A stretch of DNA of 64,000 nt from Asterochloris sp. CNOR1 (taxonomy: Eukaryota; Chlorophyta; Trebouxiophyceae; Trebouxiales; Trebouxiaceae). The notes below the pieces were generated by a model. The model searched no databases. It saw only the letters and a list, made by a program, of their open reading frames with translations, and was not told the origin of the DNA. Below are positions 50,901-61,300 of the stretch, in pieces; the first letter of the stretch is position 1; each line of letters opens with the position of its first letter. Location of the stretch: positions 3,658,001 through 3,722,000 of the forward strand of contig OZ017749.1 of NCBI GenBank assembly GCA_963969365.1, written 5' to 3'. Made by a program: the position numbers and the translations under genes.

Positions 50901-53900
50901 GCAGCAGTCAGATGCAGCATCAGGCGTACCCTGACAAACTGGGTGACCCGCATCATCCGCGCCAAACGCAGAAGCAGGATGATGTGGAGGGGCAAGTAAT
51001 TTTGAAAGCCGGGTATGGCCAGCCATACGATCTGCAGCACAGACAGGTCATACTTCAAGTGGAACGCTTTTTTTATTTCAGCTCTAGGCACGGGATGAGT
51101 CCGGCCAGGATGGAAGTCAGGTTGCAACTGCTAGCAAGGGATAAAGGAGAAGTGCTAGCCACAGCAGGGTCAGAACCCCGCTGGTGGCTTCACTCATGTT
51201 GCAACATTGCTGCTTCCGCCCTACCTGAGGAATGATGGGGAGTGCTGCAGCAAAGTCCCACATGAAGCCAGCATGCCTGATGTAGGAGTCTGCAGTACAC
51301 AGGCAGCAGCTTGAATGCCAGCATTGACGTTCCAGCAGGTGGTCCCATCACGGTGGTGGGAAACAGCGCCACCTTCCTTTCAGCCATGCAGCTTCAATGG
51401 GCCTGTGTCAACACATGGGCATCAGCGGATTGAAATGAGCCACAGACACCATGCCCCAGAGACGCACCGGCAATGAACGGGGCTTCCATGACAAGCTTGC
51501 GCTTGAGGTTGAAGGTCACACAGAACCCAGTCCTGAACCTCATGAAGATGTCCATCCAGTAAAAGAAGCCTGCAGACAGCAAGCACAGCTCAGGACGGGC
51601 ATGCCCTGCTCAAGCAGATGGCCCTGGCCACTGCGCTCAACCTCAGCAGGCCAGCATCATGCAGGCATGCATTGGCAGCGTCGAGGCCCCAGTCAGGTGG
51701 GGTGGTGGCCTTTTCCAAAGCATACATGCAATTTTCAGCGATGCGAAGACAGGGGGAATGGATGCGTTTCGGGCACAGCACTGCCACAAGGTGGAAGGTA
51801 GCAGGCATCAATCAATGCAAAGCCAATGTAACCAGCTGCACCTTGCGCTTGCAGGCCAGTGTGGCGCAGACATGCCAGAAACCTTCACAAGGCCATGGCG
51901 ACACAGCTCACCGCCAAACACGATGTCGATCACAGAGGTCCACTTGAAAGCTGTGGGGTTGGCTATGAAGGCCACCAGCATGGGCATCAGGAGAGCAGTG
52001 TAGGTGACATCCACCATACTGCAGGAGACCAGTGTGACGTCAGAGGCTGAGGGAACGCAATGCCAGACTAGTCTGGCGCCAGCCCAGGACGGGAGGATGA
52101 TCACTTGGTGGGATTGTCTGTAGCAATGGAATTCGCTCAGCAAGCGCCTGGCCCCCTTCAGCAGAGGAGTAAGTGGGGCAACGGGTGTGGCAGAGGACTG
52201 CAAGGCCAACTCATCTTCTCTCCATCATCTTACTAGAGAGTAGAGGCTGCCCAGGAGTCAGGCCAGAAATATGACAGGCCTGCTTGTGCCTGACAACTGC
52301 TGGTGCAGGATGTACGGCAGCCAGGCAGGCTCACCTCATGACTGCAGTCCACGTCTTGGCCTCCTTTGATGCTGGGTGGATGACAGGGAAGCAGAGGAAC
52401 ATGTGGCGCCCCCTGCAGAGCATGGGTCGGTTGAGTGCAGTACTGAAGCAAGGCTCCCCCCCCACGGACCCGCAGGCAGATGCCTCCCAGGGTATTGCAG
52501 ACGCTCGCAAGGCCCTGTACTGGTTGCTTTGCTGTGTGACGCACAGTGTGGCGGCCAGCTGCATGCCAGGGCACCCCCAGAGGCTCGACCAATGCAGGAA
52601 ATGCCAGACAGCAGCCCTGGCTACCCAGTGTGCAGCAAGCCACTGGGCAAGGCTCACCTGCGTGGTTTTGAGCCCTTGTAGTGTGTCTTTGGCAGCCCCT
52701 TCTCTGGATCAGGCTTCTTCCGTCTCAAACTGGCACTAATGTTGGCCACAGGGCGATGCCGCAGCAGCCTGGGAGGCTTCTTGGTGTGCCTGCACCATCA
52801 GGAGGGGCACTCTGAGGACATGCCTGCACCGCCTGGGAGGCTCATCTGCACCTATCCTGTCGCTGCGCATGCTGCTCTTGTCTGTCCGTGCCAGACAGAG
52901 GCAGCATCTGTGCGAGAGAGCTGCAGCTGCTGTACGCTGGGCATACTGCTCTCGTCTGTCCCGCCAACACAGAGGCAGCCTCTGACGATCAGCAGCGTGT
53001 GCACTCGGCATCTGGTCACCAGCCGCCTCCACCCAGCCCATCACAGGTGCAACACAGCATGTGTCTTGAGACATGAAACAAAGTGGCTGCAATGAGCTCA
53101 ATGCCTGGCGAGACGTTGAGTTAGTGTTCTGCTGCTGGCAGCCAGGGGCAAGGATGGGGTGTCCTAGATGGGTTTTGGTGCATAAAATTTCAAAGTATCA
53201 ATATTGGGCGCAGCATGGCCCACCTGACATAGGCCTCCCACTCAGCTCGGTCCACAGGCTGCTCCCGCGCCATCAAGGTGCTGGGGATGGCCCCTACAGA
53301 ATGCAGTCAGGCCTGAGCTACCATGCTGCCTCTGCTGGGTAAGCAGAGGATTCTCTCAACACCTAAGAAGCTTCTGTGGCAGAGGGGCCCGGCAGGGGGG
53401 CAGCTGCTAGCTGCAGCAGCTGGCAGCTTCAGAAAGAGTGACAGGGGCTTTGGATGCAGCACAGGGAGCACAACACAACGAGGCCACAATAAGCTGCAAA
53501 GAGGTGTGCAGCAGACTTCGGATTTTGAATAAGCATTGCAGCAGCTGAGGGGCCTTGAAGCTTGAGGCTGGCAGGAGACAGTGCTGCTGTTGTGGCAGCA
53601 GCTGGCAAGCCCACTGGAATGGCAGCGCACCCTCATCGTACAAAATGTTGGTGCTGCCTGCAGTCAGCAGCGCGGCAATGTCAGCGTGCCACAGGCCTCG
53701 CAGTGGCAAGCATGTCAGGTGCGGCCTGGCTCACCCTCCACCTCCGAATCTGACGATGCCGGGTCCTCGTACAGGCCTGCATTGTGAATGCACAGCCTTG
53801 GGGCCACGCCAGCAACATCTTGGAGGGTTCAAGTTGCACTGTCGACGGTCTTGTACAGCCAGCTGCACACAGGCAATATAAAGCGCAGCAGAGTTGCCAG

Positions 53901-54180
53901 TTTCAGTGCACACGTCTGTGGGAGGCAGCTGCTCTCCCTTGCACTTCAAAGACAACTCCGCGCACCATGCTGTTTGACATGGTTGGGATCGCGGTCGCTG
54001 CATTGTGTCAGCTTGCGTTTCATCTCAGCCTCAGGGCTAGTTGCCTCCTAGCAGGTCATTACATCGTCGAGTCAACACTAAGTAGGCAGCCGGAAGCAGA
54101 CAGCTGAGCCATGAGCCAGTGCACATACCTTCTGCCTAGGCTCTTCTCCATCTGCAGTTTCCATTTGCATCTGCTTCATG
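44907..54180 (-). CDS. Six-TM voltage-gated-type K+ channel with cyclic-nucleotide-binding domain
   Basis: Exons that join in one frame: 54180-54129 (ATG), 53776-53735, 53657-?, 53280-53224, 52727-52658, 52412-52335, 52018-51912 (S1), 51569-51468 (S2, WMDIFMRFRTGF), 51289-51225 (S3, GFMWDFAAALPIIPQ), 51031-50930 (S4, LLLRLARMMRVTQFVR), 50184-50134, 49888-49840, 49615-49532 (S5), 49352-49279 (pore helix, QWVGTLYYVTMQ), 48999-48884 (filter TTVGNGDIVPNT plus S6), 48643-48620, 48435-48382, 48111-48032 (C-linker, RQVPEHLYSKLRAFYAHIW), 47764-47655, 47061-46947 (CNBD, GHDICKEGDDADCLWLLQ), 46374-46253, 45793-45632 and 45150-44907 (stop TGA). It resembles plant/algal KAT-AKT, EAG and HCN relatives. 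The filter has Asn where Tyr/Phe is usual. The exon joins around 45.8-46.3 kb and 52.7-53.7 kb are unsure. Confidence 0.88.
45632..46130 (-). repeat. Three-unit array of the last CNBD exon of the K+ channel
   Basis: The intact unit (45793-45632) reads RAIAPCTVWRLCLADLHHIC. About 170-190 bp upstream in the transcript, 45970-45860 reads CAIAPCTLCCLFLADLHHTC and stays open. Further up, 46120-46020 reads RAIGSCRI, has a stop, then LSLAELHLICSIDPKVQTHL. All share the GCC.TGCACCTA lead or a related one. These are exon-length tandem copies of decreasing integrity. Confidence 0.85.
52760..52995 (-). repeat. Short tandem repeats in K+ channel 5' intron
   Basis: On the plus strand two units of about 74 bp share 'CTGCTCT.GTCTGTCC' and 'ACAGAGGCAGC.TCTG' (52872 and 52946). 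Another pair shares 'CCTGGGAGGCT' (52767 and 52832). No exon match was found. Confidence 0.55.
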
Positions 54181-55343
54181 ATCCTTGCAGTTGAGGGCCC
54201 CTGATCCTGCTGCTCTGTGACTGCAATTGTGCGTTCAGGTGCCTGGGGATCTTACAGAGCGTGACACACTAAGTGGACGTTGAAAAGTTTTTCTCTGGAC
54301 ACTGTCTACGAGTTCCGCCTCTTGACAGGCCAGCCTTTGCTACTCTAGTAACGACGACCGTGATGAGTGTTGCAGATCCACCAAACAGAACGCCTGGGGG
54401 GCAGCTGGCTCCAGGCAACCCTAATCAGTTGGTCACTCATGAAAACACATATCTTGATGTAAAGCTGTTTTGTCATCTGTCTGACATTGCAGATGCGAGA
54501 TCAGCGCCACCTGCAAATAGGCATGCTGGCCATCACAAGCTGAGCTGTGCCAGCGTGTGTCAGTATGCTACCCGTCAGCCCTGTAGTCTTGCAGTAGCTT
54601 GCTGGCCGTCGTCAGCGTGCCAGAAACCTTTACTGCATGCAGCCTTACATCCGGGCTCTGCAGCGCTTGAGACCATGCTATGCCCATGCATGGACGTCAG
54701 CATTGCAGGCTTACCGCTGTTGCTTAGAGGTTGCCCAGTCTGGAGCACACAAAACAGACCAGCAGGCAAGACGCCTCAGGGCTGAGCACTGCGGCCTTGA
54801 CCTTCTGGCTGTTTGCACTGCTGGCCAACGCTGTGGCGAGCAGGGCAGCTATCTGGTGCAATGGTCAACGTGGGGCACCTGTCTTGCAGCCACATGGTCT
54901 GGTTGTTTGCAGCCTCTGAGACAGCAGCACAGTCACCTACTCATTCAACAACCACCAACACCTACATGTGTGGCCCCAGCCACTGTGCCGTTGACTGGCT
55001 TATGCAGAAAGATCACTGCAGGACGCGTCCTTGTCACATCGCAGATGGTCCTGGCCTTGAATTTGCTTGCCGGCCATTGTTCTCCTGTCGGCCAATTCAG
55101 GCTCATCACCAAGACACATGTGCATGACCCTCAAGGAATTACCCCGCTCTGAAGAGCACATTCTCACGCAGAAGTGTTACCTTGCCTTCATATGTTTGGT
55201 TGAAGACTACTGTGTTCATTGCTCTCACGTCGAGGGCACACCTGAGAAGTGCAAAATTGACAGATGACCGGTGAAATCAATTGGAAAGGTTGGGTGGTTG
55301 GCAGAGCATCAACGGGGGGCTGAAATGTTCTGTGGGGCAGGGT
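54181..55343. other. Intergenic region between K+ channel start and Ca2+-ATPase stop
   Basis: Both flanking genes run on the minus strand, so this 1.16 kb should hold the Ca2+-ATPase 3'UTR on the right and the channel promoter on the left. Open frames here are not convincing. A minus-strand TGTAA occurs near 54252-54256 but is too far from the ATPase stop to be its main signal. No TATA-like box is obvious upstream of 54180. Confidence 0.5.
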
Positions 55344-58300
55344 CTAGGACTCGTTTCGGTTGGCAGTTGGCAAAGAGCGCAGCCCAAATCGGACCAGCAG
55401 GCTCAGGGCACCGATGCCTGTGCAGGCAGCCCACTCCTGCCCTGACAAGGCATGCGTCTGGAACCAGGGCCCGCCAAACTGCACAATGACCACCTGCAGG
55501 CACCAGCACAAGGAAGTGCTGCATTGCTTTACAGACTCAAGAGCCTTCCGACACACAAATCAGCCCCAGAGCTGCAGGCTGCGCACAGCAGCTCCAAGCC
55601 CAGGCTTGCACCAGCAGGTCTTTCACAACAGCAATGCAGCATGTTGCACCTGCAGAGCCAGCTCTGCTGCCAGGATGGTTGTGAAGATCTTGTTGTCAAA
55701 GGCGCCCTCCAGGACATTGGCCTCGTCATATATTTTGCGGGTGTTCACCTGCAGGCAAGCCAGGGCACTGCAGTCAGCCTGTTAGCGCTGTTGCAGCGCA
55801 ACATTCTGCATGCTCATTCAGGGTGTATTGGAGTTGCCTGCTGTTTGCACAGCCAGGGGCAGCCGCCCCAAGCAAGGGAGAGACACCCTGTGAGGATTGA
55901 TGACAGAGCACCCTTATGTGACATGGCCAGCCCGCCCTGCGCTCAGTGCACAATATCCGCCGTCAAACTTCAAGACCAATGCATCCACTCCTTTGCTGGC
56001 CGCACCTCAATACTCCCGGCGTCCAGCATGAACAGCCAGCATAAGGAAGGCAGCAATCCCCAGCCACCCACCTGGTTGAACAATTGCATCATCACAAAGG
56101 CATTGAACACGATGGTGTAGTGTTCGGAGGGGCCCTGCACGCTGGCAGCGGCGGGCACCCCAAAAATGGCATCTCCCTTGAAGACCAGGGTGGCCATCAC
56201 AGCCAGCTGGAAGGTGCTCTGGGAAACAATGTTCTTGACGACCTGCAGGCGTGCACAAGCAAGCTATGTGTTGCTGACTGACAATGGGCATCAACAACAT
56301 CTGCTGGGCATGGTGGGGTGCACTTCCTGAAAGGACCGTCGCATGGCCATGCATGACCGAGACTTTGGACCACATGTGGGCATCACCAGGCTCTGCCAAT
56401 CACACAGGCAGCGCACCTGCCACAATGCTCATGGAAGGCCATGCATGACCCAAAGAGTCGACTCACGATGGGGTCCAGCGAGCTCTACGGAGTGGATCAG
56501 ATGGCAGAGCCTGTGAGGCCCCACCCACAGTGTGCATGACAAGCGCGGACTCACAGTGGGCGTGAGCAGGCTCTGCTGGGCCGAGTAGGGCGGCAGATCC
56601 AGCATGCCCTCCGTGGGGGAGTCCGTGGCCAGCGCCAGAGAGGCCAGGGAGTCCATGATCAGGTTGACCCAGAGCATCTGCACCGCCGTCAGGGGTGACT
56701 CCTGGACGGTCAGGGCGCCCACGCAGGCGGTCGCGACCGCAACAATGTTGACGGTCAGCTGCAGGCAAAAGCAGAAAGGCAGGGTGAGGTGCTGCCTGAA
56801 AGAGGATCAGTCAGAGCAGACTCCTGCGGACAGCAGCCACTGCAGTGTCCAGTGAACTTTTGTGGTGAGTATGCCAGCCAGTTGCAGGCACAGGCAGGAC
56901 GTAAGCTGAGGATGGCTGACTTGAAGGCAGAGAGAGAGGGGCCTCTGCAGGCGTGCGCCATGGCCAGAGTGAAGGGAGTGGCACTGCAATCACGCAGCCT
57001 TGCTGATGGGGTCTTCAAGCCCCCCCGACTACTGCTGCACAGTCCTGCCCAGACTACAGCTCCCCTTGTCTGTATGCTGTCTCATATAATAGAGCTTGAT
57101 GATCCCTGCAGGATGCTCTATCAACAAGAGCAGACAGGACATGGGCAACTGTCCCACCTGGAACTGCAGAAATTTGGTGATCCCTGCGTACACGTTGCGC
57201 CCCCACTTGACGGCATTCACGATGGAGTTGAAGTTGTCGTCAATGAGGAGGATGTCGGAGGCTTCCTTTGCAATGCTGGTGCCAGACATCATGGCAAAGC
57301 CGACGTCGGCGTTCCGCAAGGCGGGAGCGTCGTTGGTGCCGTCACCGGTCATGGCCACCACCTCCGTGGGGGAGTTCTTCAGGGCTGCAGCAGGCACGCA
57401 CAGTGGGGCATCAGCATTCTTGGAGGCAGGCCTTGCACAGAGCAACAAATTCAACCTGCTATGGCCAAATGCTGTGGGGGCTACCTGCAATACCTTGCAG
57501 GCAGCATCATCAGAAGAGTTGTCCCAGCCAGAAGCCTTCTGTTGCCTAAGCAGGCTGTGACATGCTGCACCTGGGCACTTTCTGGAGCAAAGATCGACCT
57601 TTGAAGATGATTCAAACCATTGCGTTTCAGGTGCTCAGAAATCAGCAGAGGTACCCATGTGTCTGGAGGGCCACAGCAGGATGCATTGCCCTGTCGGGGC
57701 CACCTCTGTCGAGGAGTCGTTCATGGCTGCAGGTGGCAATCTAGTACCACAGGGTTGACAGCATGGCACATGGTGACCACAGCTGTGTGGCACACTCTGA
57801 AGCTCGTTCATCAGGCCTCAAGAAGGGGGAGATGAAGGGTCACCATGGCCTGGCCCCAGAACTAATGCAGTGCCTGCTCAGCTGGGCGCTCGTAAGGTGA
57901 CTCAGGGGAAATCTGCATGCATGCTGCAGCTTGTGCTGCCTTCACTGCATGGTACTTTAGCTGCGGGCAGACAAAGGTGGGCAAGGTGACAGAAAGCGGT
58001 CACCCTCATTCTTGCTGCTGCAGGGGTGGAAGCCATGTTTTGCTGAGCTCTGACACCAGGGCCCACTAGGCATGGCAGACCTCCACAATGCTTTCCTGTA
58101 AGGGCACCACCCCTGACCCCAGGCCTCACCTCGTACAATGGTGTACTTGTCCTTGGGAGAGCACCGCGCCAACACCCGCAAGTTGGGCCAGATCGCATTG
58201 AAAGCGGCGTAGTCCACGGTGCCATCTCGGGTCAGCACTGCGTCCCTGAACTGGGGCCCCTCCATCACCAGGGCGGCGTCGCTGGGCAGCGCGGCGTCAT

Positions 58301-61300
58301 TCTGCCGGTCTGATCCTGCAGCCCGGGCGCAGAGACATGTGGAGGAACCACCCCAAGTGGTGGACGCAACGACAGCACTGGCTGCCCAGCAGCGTTGCCC
58401 ACAGCCAACTGTCTGACGCTGGCACACTCACTGGACAGTGCGCCCTGCTGGCCTGGCAACCTCTATATGCTGTGCGTTCATTTGAGGAATGGCGTTGCCT
58501 CTGCGCAGACGCAATTCAGGGCAGCACAACCTGCATGAGTCAGTCTGCATGTTCTGCTCTCATCTGAGGGTGTGCGTGGTGCCCCCTTGTTCTGCATGCA
58601 CTAGATGACACGCAAGGCACTCCACCAGGTCTCAGTTCATTCAAGTGGCACAGCGAGCACCACAGCAATGCTGTCGCCGTCCAGCGGTATCTGGGCACGC
58701 AGTGACTGAGGGAGCCTGGCAGGACACGAAAGGCTCAGGCAGCTCTCTGCCAGCGCACCTGATACCGATGCTGGCCCAGCGTCTGCCACCTGCCCCTCCC
58801 TCCGGCTGGGCTCCCCGCCGGCTGAGGCCCCGTTGCTGCTGGCAGTGGCGACTGCCCCAGCACCGTTGGTGAAGCGTGCAACCATGGCTTCTGGAAGCCC
58901 CACAATGGGGCGGCTGTCTGCTGCCAGGATGCCAGCCTGGCGGGCGATGGACGACCCAGTGGTGGCATTGTCCCCTGCAGGAGTCAGGAGGGGCCGTGGG
59001 TCAGCGCTGGGCAATGCCATCGTGGCACTCTCTGATGCAGTGATCTGGTGATATGGTCACACGCTAGGGTATCAGTGATGACAGTTTGCAGGCAGCCCAT
59101 GGCTTGACTGGTCCAATGTCATCACACAGGCAGTGCGCTGCAGCATCTGATAGGAGGATCGCAACTGATGGGAGAACACATCTGTGAACCTGTACGTTCA
59201 CAGATGCAGGAGGCAATATGATGTGCACATGCCCCTGACAGTGTGTCTCAAATATGAGGGGCTATTGCTAAGCACAACACGGCCAGGTGCCTGGATAAGA
59301 CCCCAACTGCGCTGAGGGAGCTGTAACCGCACCAAACCCCACGCTTGCGCCCCATCGCCAACTGTCAGACTGCAAACTGCCTTGGCTGCCAGCCGTCCTT
59401 GCCTCAGACACCTCAGCAGTCAAATGCTGATAGAGTTTGCTGGATTCATGCAGCCAGGCAATTTTGCTGTGCCTGGCTCTGCCAGCTGCCTCAGCACAAC
59501 CCAGCTAGAACTGCTCTGCTGCAGCTCCACAGAGGTGTTGCAACCCCAACCCACCTGTCATCATGTGAACAGGAACGCCCCTCTGACGCTGGATGCATTC
59601 TGCTGCACTTCATTGTGTATCACAGGGAAATGCTGCTGCTGTTGTTTTCCTCAGGGCGCATGACTCCCAGCTGTCGCAGCAGAGTGGACGGCCCCCTCCC
59701 ACCTGTCAGCATGCGGACAGTGATGCCTGCCCGCTGGCACTGCCGGATGGCCTCTGGTACTTGGGGCCTGATGGGGTCTGCGATGCCCACCAGCGCCACG
59801 AAAGTCATGGCCTGCTCAATGTCGTCTGCCTCCAGCTCCTCAGAGCGGGCACCCTCCTTCTCGGGGAGCCGCACGTCGCGATACGCCAGGGCAAGCATCC
59901 TGCAGAATGGCATTGCAGTCCTCAGCGGGAGTTCTCATTGTGATAAGGGCAGAGTGGCCTGCAGCGCAAGACTGCAGTCCTGGGAGAGACTGCCCCTCTG
60001 CACAGGGGCCAGGCCATTGCTGACGTGAGCACTACATCCCTGCCAAGAAGACAAGCACTCTGTGGTTGAATCTGCCCTGCGCACACACATGGAGACAGCG
60101 CACCAGACTCTCCATTCCAGGTCATACACAGCCTGAAGAGCTCCTGATTGCAGCACACCAACAGCTTCGGACTTCCTGGCAGCGACAGCGCCCCGCCTGT
60201 GTGTGCAGCCATCAGTGCAGCCCGCACAGCATTGCACAAGCGCCCCCAGCAGCAAACAAGTGGTCAAGGTCACAGCCTGAAGCACAGCGTTGCCCACCGA
60301 AGCGAGCTGTTGCCTTCCTCGGCCAGCGCCTCCAGTATGCTGTGCGGCTGCAAGTCTCTCCTTGCCAATCCCTGCCCCACAAGCGACCCATTGTGACATG
60401 TGCAGCCACACAAGTTTAGAGAACAGACCTGTTGCCGTCCTGGCCAAAGGTCTCCAGCATGTCGTGCTTCTGCTGGACGGTGAGCTCAGCCACGCTGCCA
60501 TCCTTCTGCAGCTGCGAGGTGCAGCGCTGCAGCACAATCTCTGCTGCCCCCTTGACGTGCAGGCGGGCATTGATGACTCCATCCATGCTGCAGGGCAAGG
60601 TGTTGAGATTCAGGAAGCACTGCAGAGCAGGGTGGGCGCAGCAGCACACAGCAGGAGGCAGAGCAGCACATGCTGTGCCCAGCAGGGGGGGCACAGCAGT
60701 GAGCAGCTGATGTTACTTGCTGCAGGACATGTCAGCTGATACATGTTGCTTAGGGCTTTTGGTTGCCAGCATGGAGGCCAACCTCCATCCAGTGAGCATC
60801 CCTGCAGGTGCAGCACATCGACACTGCTTGGTGTGCTGCTGTGCAGGCATGGCATCACTTTGCCCTCACCTGGAGCCAGACTGGGAGGTGATGCTGCTCA
60901 TGCGCTTGCGATCCGAAGAGAAGGGGAAGACCTGAAGCATTTTGGTTGCAATGAGGGCTCCCAGCAGCAATGATGCAGAACACAGAATTCCAACAGCCAG
61001 TGAGTGACTTGGATGACAGACTCAGACGAGCGGGGCGCAGCTCCAGTTTGCAAGCTCATGACAAGTATGGGTTTGAGCCTCCAGAGGGGTCTGAGCATCG
61101 ATGATATAGCAGGGTGCAGTTCTCAATGAGCTCAAACGGAAGCAAAACGTGAGATGTACAGTAGCCATGAGGGGGTGAGCACCTGCACAGTGTGGTTGGC
61201 ATCCCGCAGCATTTGATAGTCTGCTCCAAGCTTGCGTGCCAGCTCCAGCAGGGCACACTCTGTACGGTTGCCAATCTTCAGCATCTCCCCTGCAATGCAC

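Noticed and set aside
54273-55152. Plus-strand frames in the 54.2-55.3 kb gap
   Set aside because: They lack recognisable domains, coherent splice sites and protein-like composition; more likely UTR and promoter sequence of the two minus-strand genes.
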